Shown: positions 22,558-30,562 of the stretch, in pieces
Numbering within the stretch: the stretch's first letter is position 1
Layout of the letters: each line of letters starts with the position of its first letter
NCBI RefSeq assembly: GCF_001567585.1
Contig: NZ_LRQV01000061.1
Location: 1-37,143 of the forward strand
Source of the DNA: Micromonospora rosaria
GTDB taxonomy: Bacteria > Actinomycetota > Actinomycetes > Mycobacteriales > Micromonosporaceae
Reading direction: 5' to 3'
Length of the DNA: 37,143 nucleotides
The notes under the pieces: generated by a model
What the model was told of the DNA's origin: nothing
Databases searched by the model: none
What the model saw: the letters and a program-made list of their open reading frames with translations, nothing else
Program-made: the position numbers and the translations under genes

Positions 22558-23838
22558 GTGACGATCGGAAAGGGCCTGCGCGGCGTCGCGGTGGCACTGA
22601 CCGGTGCCCTCGCGCTGACCGCCTGCGGCGGCGGTGACGACGCCGCCAGCGGCCCGGCCACCCTGCGGATGACCATCTGGAGCGCCAACGAGGCGCACCT
22701 GAAACTCTTCACCGAGATCGCCGACGAGTACACGAGGAACAACCCGGACGTCGCCTCGATCACCTTCGACCCGCTGCCGTTCGAGAACTACACCACCACC
22801 CTGACCACCCAGATCGCCGGCGGCAACGCCCCCGACCTGGCCTGGGTCTTCGAGAACTCGGCCCCCGACTTCGTCTCCTCCGGGGCGCTGCTGCCGCTGG
22901 ACGACGCCCTGCGCACGACCGAGGGGTACGGCTACGACGACCTCTCGCCGGCCACGCTCAGGCTCTGGCAGCACGACGGCAAGCTCTACGGGTATCCCTT
23001 CTCCACCTCGCCGTTCGGGGTCTTCGTCAACACCGACCTGCTCACCCAGGCCAAGCAGCAGACCCCCGCCGAGCTGATCGCCGCCGGGCGGTGGACCTGG
23101 GAGAACGCCCTCGCCGCCGCCGGGGCCACGAAGCAGGCCACCGGCAAGGCCGGCCTGGTGATCCGGGACTTCGACTACAAGGGCTGGGACAACCTGTCCA
23201 CCTTCTGGACCGGGTGGGGTGCCCGGGCGTGGAGCGAGGACGGGAGGACCTGCGGGTTCGCCGCCCCGGAGATGGTCGACGCGATGTCCACGCTGCACCG
23301 GGCGATCTTCACCCAGCAGGCGCTGCCCGGACCGGGCACCACCGCCGACTTCTTCGCCGGGGACGCCGCCATGACCGTCACCCAGATCTCCCGCGCCTCG
23401 CTGCTCAAGGAGGACGGCTTCGAGTGGGACCTGGTCCCGCTGCCGGCCGGTCCGAAGGGCACCTACTCGGTGATCGGCCAGGGCGGCATCGGGGTGCTCA
23501 AGCGCAGCCCGCACGCCGAGGCGGCGACCGACTTCCTGGCCTTCCTCACCAACCCCACCAACTCGGCGAAGCTCGCCCAGTTCTTCCCGCCGCCCCGGCA
23601 GTCGCTGCTCACCGCCGAGACGCTGGCCGCGACCAACCCCCAGCTCACCCCGGAGCAGCTCCAGACCGTGGTGATCGACGGGATCACGAACGGGGTGGTC
23701 AAGCCCAGCCACACCGGGCAGGCCGAGCTGAGCCAGCAGGTCCGGGCCGGCCTGGACCCGCTGTGGCGGCCGGAGGCGGACGTGCCCGGGGTGCTGGGGC
23801 AGCTCTGCGCCACGATCCAGCCCCTGCTGACGAAGTAG
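22558..23838 (+). CDS. Sugar ABC transporter substrate-binding lipoprotein (CUT1 type)
   Basis: The 426-residue product has a short signal ending in the lipobox LTAC (Cys23) and a family 1 extracellular binding fold (LRMTIWSANEAHLKLFTEIA, QIAGGNAPDLAWVFENSAP, LYGYPFSTSPFGVFVNTDLL, FFAGDAAMTVTQISRASLL). Such proteins bind oligosaccharides outside the cell and deliver them to the two permeases encoded next. GTG at 22558 has GAGGAG upstream. It follows the FAD oxidoreductase by 36 bases, in the same operon. The sugar is unknown. Confidence 0.93.
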   Translation: MTIGKGLRGVAVALTGALALTACGGGDDAASGPATLRMTIWSANEAHLKLFTEIADEYTRNNPDVASITFDPLPFENYTTTLTTQIAGGNAPDLAWVFENSAPDFVSSGALLPLDDALRTTEGYGYDDLSPATLRLWQHDGKLYGYPFSTSPFGVFVNTDLLTQAKQQTPAELIAAGRWTWENALAAAGATKQATGKAGLVIRDFDYKGWDNLSTFWTGWGARAWSEDGRTCGFAAPEMVDAMSTLHRAIFTQQALPGPGTTADFFAGDAAMTVTQISRASLLKEDGFEWDLVPLPAGPKGTYSVIGQGGIGVLKRSPHAEAATDFLAFLTNPTNSAKLAQFFPPPRQSLLTAETLAATNPQLTPEQLQTVVIDGITNGVVKPSHTGQAELSQQVRAGLDPLWRPEADVPGVLGQLCATIQPLLTK

Positions 23839-23848
23839 GACCACCACC

Positions 23849-24823
23849 ATGTCCCAGACCGACACCGGGGTGGGCCGGGTCGACCACCGGCCCGCCCCGG
23901 GCCGGGCCCACCCCGGCCCTGCGGCGGCGGGCCCGCCGCCGTACTGGACCAGCCGCCGCCGGGACCAGCTCACCGGGTACCTGTTCATCGCCCCGCAGAT
24001 GGTCGGCAGCGCCGTCTTCGTGATCCTGCCGCTGATCCTGGTCGTCTGGTACAGCCTGCACGAGTGGAACGTGCTCGCCGGCACCTTCGAGTTCGTCGGC
24101 ACGGACAACTACGCGGCGCTGGCCGAGGACACCAGCCTGCCGTCGGTGCTCACCGCCACCGGCCTCTTCTCGGTCGGCCTGGTGGCGTTCAACCTCGGGC
24201 TGGCCCTGCTGCTGGCCGTCCTGCTCAACCAGCGGCTGCGCGGCACCACCCTGTTCCGTACCCTGTTCTTCTCCCCGGTGGTCGTCTCGCTGGTCGCCTG
24301 GACCATCGTCTGGGGCTTCCTGCTCCAGGACGACGGCGGGATCAACGGCCTGCTCGACACCGTCGGCGTGGCCGGGCCGAACTGGCTGCGCGGCGAGGGC
24401 ACCGCGATGGTCTCGGTGATCGTCGTGCAGGTGTTCAAGAACGTCGGCCTCAACATGGTGCTCTTCCTGGCCGCCCTCCAGGGCGTACCGGCCGAGCTGT
24501 ACGAGGCCGCCGAGGTGGACGGGGCCAGCCGCGCCCGCCAGTTCTGGCGGATCACCGTACCGCTGATCAGCCCGACCATCCTGCTCACCTCGATCATCAC
24601 GGTGGTCGGCTCGTTGCAGGTGTTCGCGCAGATCGCCGTGCTCACCCAGGGCGGGCCGGGCACCTCCACCACCGTGCTCGTCTACTACCTGTACCAGCAG
24701 GCGTTCCAGTTCCACCACTTCGGCTACGGGGCCACCCTGTCGATCGTGCTCTTCGCGATCGTGCTCGGGCTGACCGTGCTGCAGTGGCAGATGCGCAAGA
24801 GGTGGGTCCACCATGAGTCGTGA
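23849..24823 (+). CDS. Sugar ABC transporter permease (MalF type)
   Basis: The 324-residue protein has a hydrophilic N-terminus of about 45 residues rich in Pro and Ala, then six hydrophobic segments, and the cytosolic EAA loop that contacts the ATPase (ELYEAAEVDGASRARQFWRI). It is of the CUT1 MalF type. ATG at 23849 follows the binding-protein stop by 10 bases. It overlaps the next permease gene by 11 bases. Confidence 0.93.
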   Translation: MSQTDTGVGRVDHRPAPGRAHPGPAAAGPPPYWTSRRRDQLTGYLFIAPQMVGSAVFVILPLILVVWYSLHEWNVLAGTFEFVGTDNYAALAEDTSLPSVLTATGLFSVGLVAFNLGLALLLAVLLNQRLRGTTLFRTLFFSPVVVSLVAWTIVWGFLLQDDGGINGLLDTVGVAGPNWLRGEGTAMVSVIVVQVFKNVGLNMVLFLAALQGVPAELYEAAEVDGASRARQFWRITVPLISPTILLTSIITVVGSLQVFAQIAVLTQGGPGTSTTVLVYYLYQQAFQFHHFGYGATLSIVLFAIVLGLTVLQWQMRKRWVHHES

Positions 24824-25655
24824 GCTGTCCCCCCGGGCCAAGCTGCTGCTCTACGGCGCGCTGCTGGTCCTGGCCGTCCCGTTCGTCTTCCCGACCTGGT
24901 GGATGGTCACCTCGTCACTGAAGCCGGTGGCGGACATCTTCGCCTTCCCGCCGCAGCTGCTGCCGACCAACCCGAGGCTGGAGGCGTACCAGCGGGTGTT
25001 CGAGCTGCAACCGTTCGGCCGGCAGTACCTCAACAGCCTCTACATCGCGCTGGTGGTCACCGTCGGCACCCTCGCGGTGTCGGCGCTGGCCGGGTACGCC
25101 TTCGCCCGGATCCGGTTCCGGGGGCAGAACGTGCTGTTCCTGGTGGTGCTGGCCGGCCTGCTCGTCCCGAGCGAGGTGACCATCGTCCCGCTGTTCCAGA
25201 TGTTCTTCGCCGCCGGGCTGATCGACACCCACTGGCCGCTGATCCTGGTGCCGATCCTCGGCGCACCCAGCGTGCTGGCCACCTTCATCATGCGGCAGTT
25301 CTTCATCGCGCTCCCCGGTGAGCTGGAGGAGGCGGCCCGGGTCGACGGGCTCGGCCGGTTCGCCACCTTCTGGAGGATCGCCCTGCCACTGGCCCGCCCG
25401 GCGCTCGGCGCGGTCGCCATCTTCACCTTCCTGCACAGCTGGAACCTCTACCTGGAGCCGATCGTGTTCCTCTCCACCCCGGAGAGGTTCACCCTGCCCC
25501 AGGCGCTGACCCAGTTCGTCGACGCGTACGGCGGACCGATGTGGAACGTGCAGCTCGCCGCCGCCTCGATGACCGCCCTGCCGGTGCTGGTCGTCTTCGT
25601 CATCGCGCAGAAGCAGTTCGTCGAGGGGCTGGCGCACACCGGCCTGAAGGGATGA
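24813..25655 (+). CDS. Sugar ABC transporter permease (MalG type)
   Basis: The 280-residue protein has six hydrophobic segments and an EAA loop (ELEEAARVDGLGRFATFWRI), as in MalG-type permeases. The ATG at 24813 overlaps the upstream permease. No ATPase gene follows, and the operon ends in a hairpin, so the transporter probably borrows a shared ATPase such as MsiK, the usual arrangement for CUT1 systems in actinomycetes. Confidence 0.93.
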   Translation: MSRELSPRAKLLLYGALLVLAVPFVFPTWWMVTSSLKPVADIFAFPPQLLPTNPRLEAYQRVFELQPFGRQYLNSLYIALVVTVGTLAVSALAGYAFARIRFRGQNVLFLVVLAGLLVPSEVTIVPLFQMFFAAGLIDTHWPLILVPILGAPSVLATFIMRQFFIALPGELEEAARVDGLGRFATFWRIALPLARPALGAVAIFTFLHSWNLYLEPIVFLSTPERFTLPQALTQFVDAYGGPMWNVQLAAASMTALPVLVVFVIAQKQFVEGLAHTGLKG

Positions 25656-25656
25656 C

Positions 25657-25686
25657 CCGTCGGCCGCCCCGCGCGGCGACCGACGG
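25657..25686 (+). terminator. Hairpin at the end of the lacI-ABC operon
   Basis: CCGTCGG (25657-25663) pairs with CCGACGG (25680-25686), and the inner CGCC (25665-25668) pairs with GGCG (25675-25678) across one mismatch. It lies one base past the last permease stop. Confidence 0.65.
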
Positions 25687-25755
25687 TTGAATCCGGCGTC
25701 CCCGGGGTCGATGCTGTATCCACAGTCATCTACCGATGTCGATGTGGAGATCCGG

Positions 25756-26619
25756 ATGCGTCGTCACCCGATCAGCACCCTCGCCCTGGCCGCCCTGCTC
25801 GCCATCCTCCCGGCGGGGATCGCCCAGGCCCGCCCGGCGGCCCCCGCCCCCGACCCCGCCGTGGCGGCCACCGCCCTGGCCGGGGTGACCACCCCCGGTA
25901 CCGCCTGGGGGCTCGACCCGGCCACCGGCCGGATGACCCTCACCCTCGACGACACCGTCGGCGCGGCCGACCGGGCCGCCCTGCGGGCCACCGCCGACCG
26001 GGCCGGGGTGGTGGTGCGTCGGGAGCCGGGCCGGCTGCGCACCCTCATCGCCGGTGGGGAGGCCATCTACGGCGCCGGCGGCGGACGCTGCTCGCTCGGC
26101 GCCAACGTCCGCCGGGGCAGCACCTCCTACGTGGTCACCGCCGGGCACTGCACCGTCACCTCCGCCACCTGGTACGCCAACAGCGCCCAGACCAGCCCGC
26201 TGGGCCCCCGGGTGGGCAGCAGCTTCCCCGGCAACGACTACGGCCTGATCCAGCACACCGGCCCGCTGCCCCGACCCAGCGCGGTCTGGACCTACCCCGG
26301 CCTGCTGCCGATCACCAACGTCGGCAACGCGACCGTCGGGCAGGCGGTCTGCCGCAGCGGCGCCACCACCGGGGTGCGCTGCGGCACCGTGACCGCCCTC
26401 AACCAGACGGTCAACTACGCCCAGGGCTCGGTGTCCGGGCTGATCCGCACCAACATCTGCGCCGAGCCGGGCGACAGCGGCGGCCCGCTCTACGCCGCCT
26501 CCACCGGGACCATCCTCGGCATCCTCTCCGGCGGCAGCGGCAACTGCTCCTCCGGCGGCACCACCTACTACCAGCCGATCACCGAGATCCTCGCCGCCTA
26601 CGGCCTCACCCTGCCCTGA
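25756..26619 (+). CDS. Secreted streptogrisin-like serine protease (S1 family)
   Basis: The 287-residue preproenzyme has a signal peptide (to about residue 26), a short propeptide, and a mature domain that starts near I98 in IAGGEAIYG, by comparison with the mature N-termini of streptogrisins. The catalytic triad is visible: H131 (TAGHCT), D161 (GNDYGLI) and S241 (GDSGGPL). Six cysteines could form three disulfides, as in alpha-lytic protease. The GGSGNCSSGGTTYYQP segment closely matches streptogrisin B, which suggests chymotrypsin-like preference for bulky hydrophobic residues. The ATG at 25756 has GGAG six bases upstream. The gene stands alone with its own terminator. Confidence 0.93.
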   Translation: MRRHPISTLALAALLAILPAGIAQARPAAPAPDPAVAATALAGVTTPGTAWGLDPATGRMTLTLDDTVGAADRAALRATADRAGVVVRREPGRLRTLIAGGEAIYGAGGGRCSLGANVRRGSTSYVVTAGHCTVTSATWYANSAQTSPLGPRVGSSFPGNDYGLIQHTGPLPRPSAVWTYPGLLPITNVGNATVGQAVCRSGATTGVRCGTVTALNQTVNYAQGSVSGLIRTNICAEPGDSGGPLYAASTGTILGILSGGSGNCSSGGTTYYQPITEILAAYGLTLP

Positions 26620-26627
26620 CCCGACCC

Positions 26628-26663
26628 GGACGGCCCCGCGGTGCCCCTGCCGCCGGGCCGTCC
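26628..26663 (+). terminator. Terminator of the protease gene
   Basis: GGACGGCCC (26628-26636) pairs perfectly with GGGCCGTCC (26655-26663), and GCGG (26638-26641) pairs with CCGC (26650-26653) inside it. The hairpin begins 9 bases after the protease stop. Confidence 0.7.
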
Positions 26664-26810
26664 GGCCCGCCTCCGAACTCGCCCGACCGGCACGCCCGGT
26701 CCGTCCGGGGTCCGGTTGGTTCGCCGGGCGTCGGTTCTTGCGCCCTCGTCGGTACCCGGCCCTGGCCGGCTGCCTCGTAGCCTGGCCGGCCGGAGCATGC
26801 CTCTTGCCGC

Positions 26811-27112
26811 CCCTTTCGAGCTGCCCCGTTCATGGGACCGACCGCGACCGTCGGCGCGGCTGGGCGCAGGGACGCGGCGGGCGCGGGGCCTGGCGGGCGC
26901 GGGGCCTGGCTGGCGCGGGGCCTGGCTGGCGCGGGGCCTGGCTGGCACGTGGCCTGGCTGGCACGGGCCTGGCTGGCACGGGTCTGGCTGGCACGGGTCT
27001 GGCGGGCGCAGGCACCTGCTGTGCCAGAAGGCCCGGCTGGCCCGGGGCCCCGCGTGCCGACCGGTCGACGCGCCGGCGAGGCTGCCCCGTCCGTGGGGGC
27101 AGCTCGAAAGGG
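26811..27112. repeat. 17-bp perfect inverted repeat bounding a 302-bp segment
   Basis: CCCTTTCGAGCTGCCCC (26811-26827) recurs in reverse complement as GGGGCAGCTCGAAAGGG (27096-27112). The segment between them contains the minisatellite. I see no target-site duplication at the outer edges. The right arm also takes part in a local hairpin (CTGCCCC / GGGGCAG). It may be a relic of a small non-autonomous element. Confidence 0.6.
26883..27007. repeat. GC-rich minisatellite, eight units of 15-16 bp
   Basis: Four 16-bp units of GCGGGGCCTGGCTGGC (the first with one change) are followed by one ACGTGGCCTGGCTGGC and three 15-bp units of ACGGGYCTGGCKGGC. Unit length changes from 16 to 15, so no reading frame would keep a constant repeat across the array. 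It is probably a slippage-prone non-coding repeat. Confidence 0.8.
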
Positions 27113-27310
27113 TATTCCTCCGCAGTCCGTTGGCCCGTCGCGGTCTGTCGATCGCGCCTCGCGCCCTGGCCATGGAGGTCACGTTGGGCGAGCCGATGCC
27201 GCCGCCGACGGGTGGTGGTTCCGCTCCGGTCGCTGCGGCGGCCCGCCGGGCCGCGCCGGTCGCGGTAGCCGAGGCGGGGGTGCCGGTCTTCGGCGGTAAC
27301 CACCGCGCAG

Positions 27311-27357
27311 GTGACGGGCCGCAGCGGCGGTGACGGGCCTTGACGGCGGTGACGGGC
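27311..27357. repeat. Three tandem 19-bp direct repeats
   Basis: GTGACGGGC begins at 27311, 27330 and 27349, an exact 19-bp period. The first two units also share a CGGCG at their ends. They lie just downstream of the amidohydrolase stop. The function is unknown. Confidence 0.55.
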
Positions 27358-27368
27358 AGGGCGCAGGG

Positions 27369-28223
27369 CTAGCGGGTGCCGGGGGCGGGGCGGGTCGGGA
27401 CGGCGAGCGCGCGGTGGAGGTTCGCGCCGAGGACGTCGGCGCGTTCCGCCGGGGTGAGCTGCTCCAGGCCGACCGGGTCGAGGGTCTGGGCGAACGAGAC
27501 GTGGTCGAGGCTGGGCGGGAAGTCGGACCCCCAGTACAGCCGCCGGGTGCCGAACCGGTCCAGGAGGACGTCGACGAAGGGTCGCGCCGCCGCGTGCGGC
27601 CAGGCGTGCGCGGGCTCGCTGACCGCGTACAGCCCGGAGACCTTCACCCCGACGTGGGGGAGTCGGGCCAGGTCGAGCAGCGGGGCGAGCGCCTCGGCGG
27701 CGGCCTGCGGGGCCGGGGGCGTGGGCCGGCTGCCGGGTAGCCCGAGGTGGCTGAACAGCACCGGGCACCCGTCCAGGGCGGCGAGCGCGGACCCCAGCCG
27801 GGCGGTCGCGGCGGGGGTGGCGTTGAGGCTGAGCACCGCGCCGGCCCGGGTGAGCGCCGGGGCGGCCCCGGTCAGCCAGGCCGCGAACCGGTCGGCCTGG
27901 TCCGCCTCCGCCAGGTACCCGGTGACGCCCACGAAGCCCGCCGCCCACCACCGGTCCAGGTCCGCGTCGTGCGCGGGTCCGCCGGGCGGGACGTAGGCGA
28001 CCGGCGCGATCCAGTCGTGCGTGGCGGCGAGCCCGGCCAGGTACGCGTTGTTGCCGGCGAAGCGCGGCTGCCCCTCGTACCCGACGACCAGCGCCCGGCT
28101 GATGCCGTGCTCGCGCCGGATGTCCTGGTACGTGGTGAGTTCGTCGCCGCCGGCGGGGGAGCGGCCGTACCGGCCCGGGTAGCCGTCGGCGAAGAGGTGC
28201 AGGTGGGCGTCAGCGCGGTCCAT
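27369..28223 (-). CDS. Amidohydrolase (PF04909-type, possible lactonase)
   Basis: The 284-residue protein is a TIM-barrel metal-dependent hydrolase: HxH metal site at the start (ADAHLHLF), a central PVLFSHLGLPGS strand with a metal His, HVGVKVSGLYAVSE, and the terminal catalytic Asp (YWGSDFPPSLDH). This family includes L-fuconolactonase and other sugar lactonases as well as decarboxylases. ATG at 28223 is used; an in-frame GTG at 28229 is equally possible and neither has a good ribosome site. It is divergent from an operon with a sugar-type oxidoreductase and transporter, so hydrolysis of a sugar lactone is a reasonable but unproven role. Confidence 0.83.
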   Translation of the reverse strand: MDRADAHLHLFADGYPGRYGRSPAGGDELTTYQDIRREHGISRALVVGYEGQPRFAGNNAYLAGLAATHDWIAPVAYVPPGGPAHDADLDRWWAAGFVGVTGYLAEADQADRFAAWLTGAAPALTRAGAVLSLNATPAATARLGSALAALDGCPVLFSHLGLPGSRPTPPAPQAAAEALAPLLDLARLPHVGVKVSGLYAVSEPAHAWPHAAARPFVDVLLDRFGTRRLYWGSDFPPSLDHVSFAQTLDPVGLEQLTPAERADVLGANLHRALAVPTRPAPGTR

Positions 28224-28257
28224 GGTCACGGACCATAACCCAAATTCTGCCTGGTTA

Positions 28258-28286
28258 TTGACGTGGGGACCCCCCTGACTTAGGTT
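28258..28286 (+). promoter_or_regulatory. Promoter of the M20D-Gfo/Idh-ABC operon
   Basis: TTGACG (28258-28263) and TAGGTT (28281-28286) are spaced by 17 bases. Both fit actinobacterial vegetative promoters, and the region is unusually A+T-rich. Transcription would begin near 28293, about 45 bases upstream of the start codon. Confidence 0.55.
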
Positions 28287-28313
28287 CTTGTCTCAATTAG
28301 GTCCGGATTGCAG
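28284..28313 (+). promoter_or_regulatory. Candidate operator shared with the 35.4-kb promoter region
   Basis: Two adjacent motifs, GTTCTTGTCTCAATTAGG (28284-28301) and TCCGGATTGCAG (28302-28313), cover the probable transcription start. Each has a close relative, on the opposite strand, in the divergent region upstream of the racemase-like and E1 genes (35375-35394 and 35447-35458). They may be binding sites of a common regulator not encoded in the window. Confidence 0.35.
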
Positions 28314-28336
28314 GACGTGAGCGAGGGGTGGACCAG

Positions 28337-29539
28337 GTGACGCTGGCGCACGACGAGGTTGATGAGCTGGTACGGCTGCGGCGTCAGCTTCATCAACACC
28401 CCGAGCTGCGGTTTACGGAACACGAGACGGCCGCGACCCTGGCGGCGATGCTCCAGCCGCTCGGTCGGGTCCGGACCGGCATCGCCGGCACCGGCCTGCT
28501 CGTCGAGCTTGACGGAGCCGCCCCGGGCCCGACGGTCCTTCTTCGGGCCGATATGGATGCCTATCCCGTTCAGGACGCCAAGTCCGAGCCGTACGCCTCC
28601 GGCAACGCCGGGGTCTGTCACGCCTGCGGACACGACGTGCACATGACCGTCGCCTACGGGGTGGCCGCCCGGCTCGCCGCCGCGCCCCCGGCCCGGGGCT
28701 CGGTGACGGTGCTGTTCCAGCCGGCCGAGGAGATCCCGTTCGGGGCCGCCTCGGGAGCCGCCGCCGCGCTCGCCGACGAGGCGCTGTGCGGGCGGCGCTT
28801 CGACGCCGTCCTCGGCCTGCACTGCTGGCCCGACCTGCCGGTCGGCACGCTCGGGGTGGACCGGGCCACCGCGATGGCGGCCAAGGACGCGTTCCGGATC
28901 GAGGTGCTCGGCCGGGCCGCGCACGCCGCCACCCCGGCGCTGGGCCGCGACGCCATCCTGGGGCTCAGCGGCATGGTCAACCTGCTGCACGCCGCCGTGG
29001 CCCGGTCCCGCAACGCCGACGAGCTGGTGGCGTTCAACATCGGCACCATCGCCGGGGGCGCCAGCCAGAGCCAGGTCGCCGGGTACGCCGAGGCGACCGG
29101 CACGCTGCGCACCCACGACGAGGGCACCCGCGAGCGGCTCAAGACGGTCATCGAACGGGTCGCCCGCCAGCAGGCCGCCGCGCTCGACCTGGGCATCCGC
29201 TTCACCTGGGCCAACGAGATGCCCCCGGTCCGCAACGCGGCCGAGCTGGTCGCCCTGGCCCACGCCGAGCTGCCCGGCCTGGTCGACGTGGTCGACCTGG
29301 CGGTGCCGCCGCTGACCACGGACGACTTCGCCCTGCTCGGCGCGCTCGGCCCGAGCCTGTACGTCAAGCTCGGGGTCACCGGCGACCGGGGCGGCGCGCC
29401 GCTGCACTCCGGCGCGTTCGACGTCGACGAGCGCTGCCTCGACGCCGGGGTGACCGCCCTGGACCGGCTCACCCGGGCCGTCCTCGACGGCCGGCTCGCC
29501 GCCGGCCCGGAGAGCACCGTCGCGGCGGTGTCGGCATGA
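28337..29539 (+). CDS. M20D-family amidohydrolase (N-acyl hydrolase type)
   Basis: The 400-residue product is an M20D zinc/manganese hydrolase: LRRQLHQHPEL at the N-terminus, metal Asp in LLRADMDAYPV, the C97-G-H99-D-x-H102 motif (CHACGHDVHM), catalytic Glu in FQPAEE (E131-E132) and a C-terminal metal His in PLHSGAFDVDE. Family members cleave N-acyl amino acids and related amides. GTG at 28337 is preferred because AGGGG lies 8 bases upstream; GTG 28328 is an in-frame alternative. Its stop overlaps the next gene as ATGA. In this sugar-type operon it may deacylate a conjugated substrate. Confidence 0.9.
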   Translation: MTLAHDEVDELVRLRRQLHQHPELRFTEHETAATLAAMLQPLGRVRTGIAGTGLLVELDGAAPGPTVLLRADMDAYPVQDAKSEPYASGNAGVCHACGHDVHMTVAYGVAARLAAAPPARGSVTVLFQPAEEIPFGAASGAAAALADEALCGRRFDAVLGLHCWPDLPVGTLGVDRATAMAAKDAFRIEVLGRAAHAATPALGRDAILGLSGMVNLLHAAVARSRNADELVAFNIGTIAGGASQSQVAGYAEATGTLRTHDEGTRERLKTVIERVARQQAAALDLGIRFTWANEMPPVRNAAELVALAHAELPGLVDVVDLAVPPLTTDDFALLGALGPSLYVKLGVTGDRGGAPLHSGAFDVDERCLDAGVTALDRLTRAVLDGRLAAGPESTVAAVSA

Positions 29540-30546
29540 GCGGAGCACGGGTACCCGCCGTCGCCGTGGTGGGCGCGGGCGCGTTCGGCCTGCGGCACGT
29601 CGCCGCGTACCGGTCGCTCGGGGTGCCGGTGACCGCGCTGGTCGACCCGGACCCGGCCACCCGGGCGCGGGTCGCCGCCGAGCACGACGTACCCCGCACC
29701 TTCGCCACCGTCGAGGAGCTGCTCGCCACCGACGCGCCGGCGGCGGCGTCGGTCTGCGTACCCGGTCCCGCCCACCGGGCGGTCACCGTCGCGCTGCTCG
29801 CCGCCGGCGTACCGGTGCTGGTCGAGAAGCCCCTCGCCGCGACGGTCGGCGACGCCGCCGCGATCGTCGCCGCCGCGCGGACCCACGGGGTGCTCTGCCA
29901 GCCGGGGCACATCCTGCGCCACAGCGCCCCGCACCGGGCGCTGTACGACGCGGTCCGCGCCGGCCGGCTCGGTCAGGTGCTGGCCGTCTCGTCGCGCCGG
30001 GACCGGCCGCGCACGCTCAGCCGGCTCTTCCCGCACGAGCACCCCGCCCTGCTCACCGCCGTGCACGACATCGACCTGGCGCTCTGGTACGCCCAGGCGC
30101 CGGTGGTCGAGGTGCGCGCGGCGGCCCGGACCCGACCCGGATCGGCGTCGCCGGTTCTGGTGTGGGCGGAGCTTCGGCACGCCAACGACGTCGTGTCGTC
30201 GATCCGCAACAGCTACCTCCTGCCCGAACACACCCCCAACCACACCTCGGACCTGGTCGAGGTGTACGGCACCGACGGGGTCGCGCACGTCGACCTCGGC
30301 CACCCCACCCTGCTCGTCCAGGCCGAGCGGACCGAGGCGCCGGACTGGCTGCTGTCACCGGTCGACGGCGGCGGCGCGCTCGCCGCCGAACTGCGCCACT
30401 TCATCGGTCGGGTGACCGGCACCGAACCGTCGGCGGTCGTCCCGCTCGCCGACGGGTTGCACGTGGTGCAGGTCGCCGCAGCCGTGGCCGACAGCGCCGC
30501 CGCCGGCGGCGCTCCCCGTCGGATCTCCCCCGATCCCCTCTCCTGA
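29536..30546 (+). CDS. Gfo/Idh/MocA-family oxidoreductase
   Basis: The 336-residue NAD(P)-dependent enzyme has the Rossmann motif GAGAFG (residues 13-18), an acidic strand end (ALVDPDP) and the family signature EKP (E97-K98-P99, in VLVEKPLAA). A catalytic-type D-I-D within HDIDLALW is present. Family members oxidise sugars, inositols or their derivatives. The ATG at 29536 overlaps the M20D stop. It sits between the hydrolase and the transporter genes and probably carries out the first oxidation of the imported compound. The substrate is not evident. Confidence 0.9.
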   Translation: MSGARVPAVAVVGAGAFGLRHVAAYRSLGVPVTALVDPDPATRARVAAEHDVPRTFATVEELLATDAPAAASVCVPGPAHRAVTVALLAAGVPVLVEKPLAATVGDAAAIVAAARTHGVLCQPGHILRHSAPHRALYDAVRAGRLGQVLAVSSRRDRPRTLSRLFPHEHPALLTAVHDIDLALWYAQAPVVEVRAAARTRPGSASPVLVWAELRHANDVVSSIRNSYLLPEHTPNHTSDLVEVYGTDGVAHVDLGHPTLLVQAERTEAPDWLLSPVDGGGALAAELRHFIGRVTGTEPSAVVPLADGLHVVQVAAAVADSAAAGGAPRRISPDPLS

Positions 30547-30562
30547 ACAGGAGCTTCCGCCG

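Larger units (their letters stand above)
26620..27368. other. 749-bp region with repeats and no convincing gene
   Basis: Beyond the protease terminator I find no ORF with family resemblance on either strand. The long frames here are repeat-driven Pro/Ala/Arg-rich or Gly-rich translations. The region holds an 8-unit minisatellite (26883-27007), a 17-bp inverted repeat that encloses it (26811-27112), and three copies of a 19-bp direct repeat (27311-27357). Confidence 0.6.

Noticed and set aside
20368..24108. A 1246-codon open frame on the minus strand opposite lacI, the oxidoreductase and the binding-protein gene.
   Set aside because: It is antisense to three genes with clear family motifs. 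Its translation is Arg/Gly/Val-rich without domain resemblance, as expected from codon bias at high GC.
26883..27007. Repeat array considered as a CRISPR.
   Set aside because: Units are contiguous, 15-16 bp long, with no unique spacers and no cas genes nearby.
26598..27951. Collagen-like Pro/Ala/Arg-rich frames across the minisatellite on the minus strand.
   Set aside because: The composition comes from the nucleotide repeat, whose period shifts from 16 to 15 bases. One frame also runs into the amidohydrolase gene.
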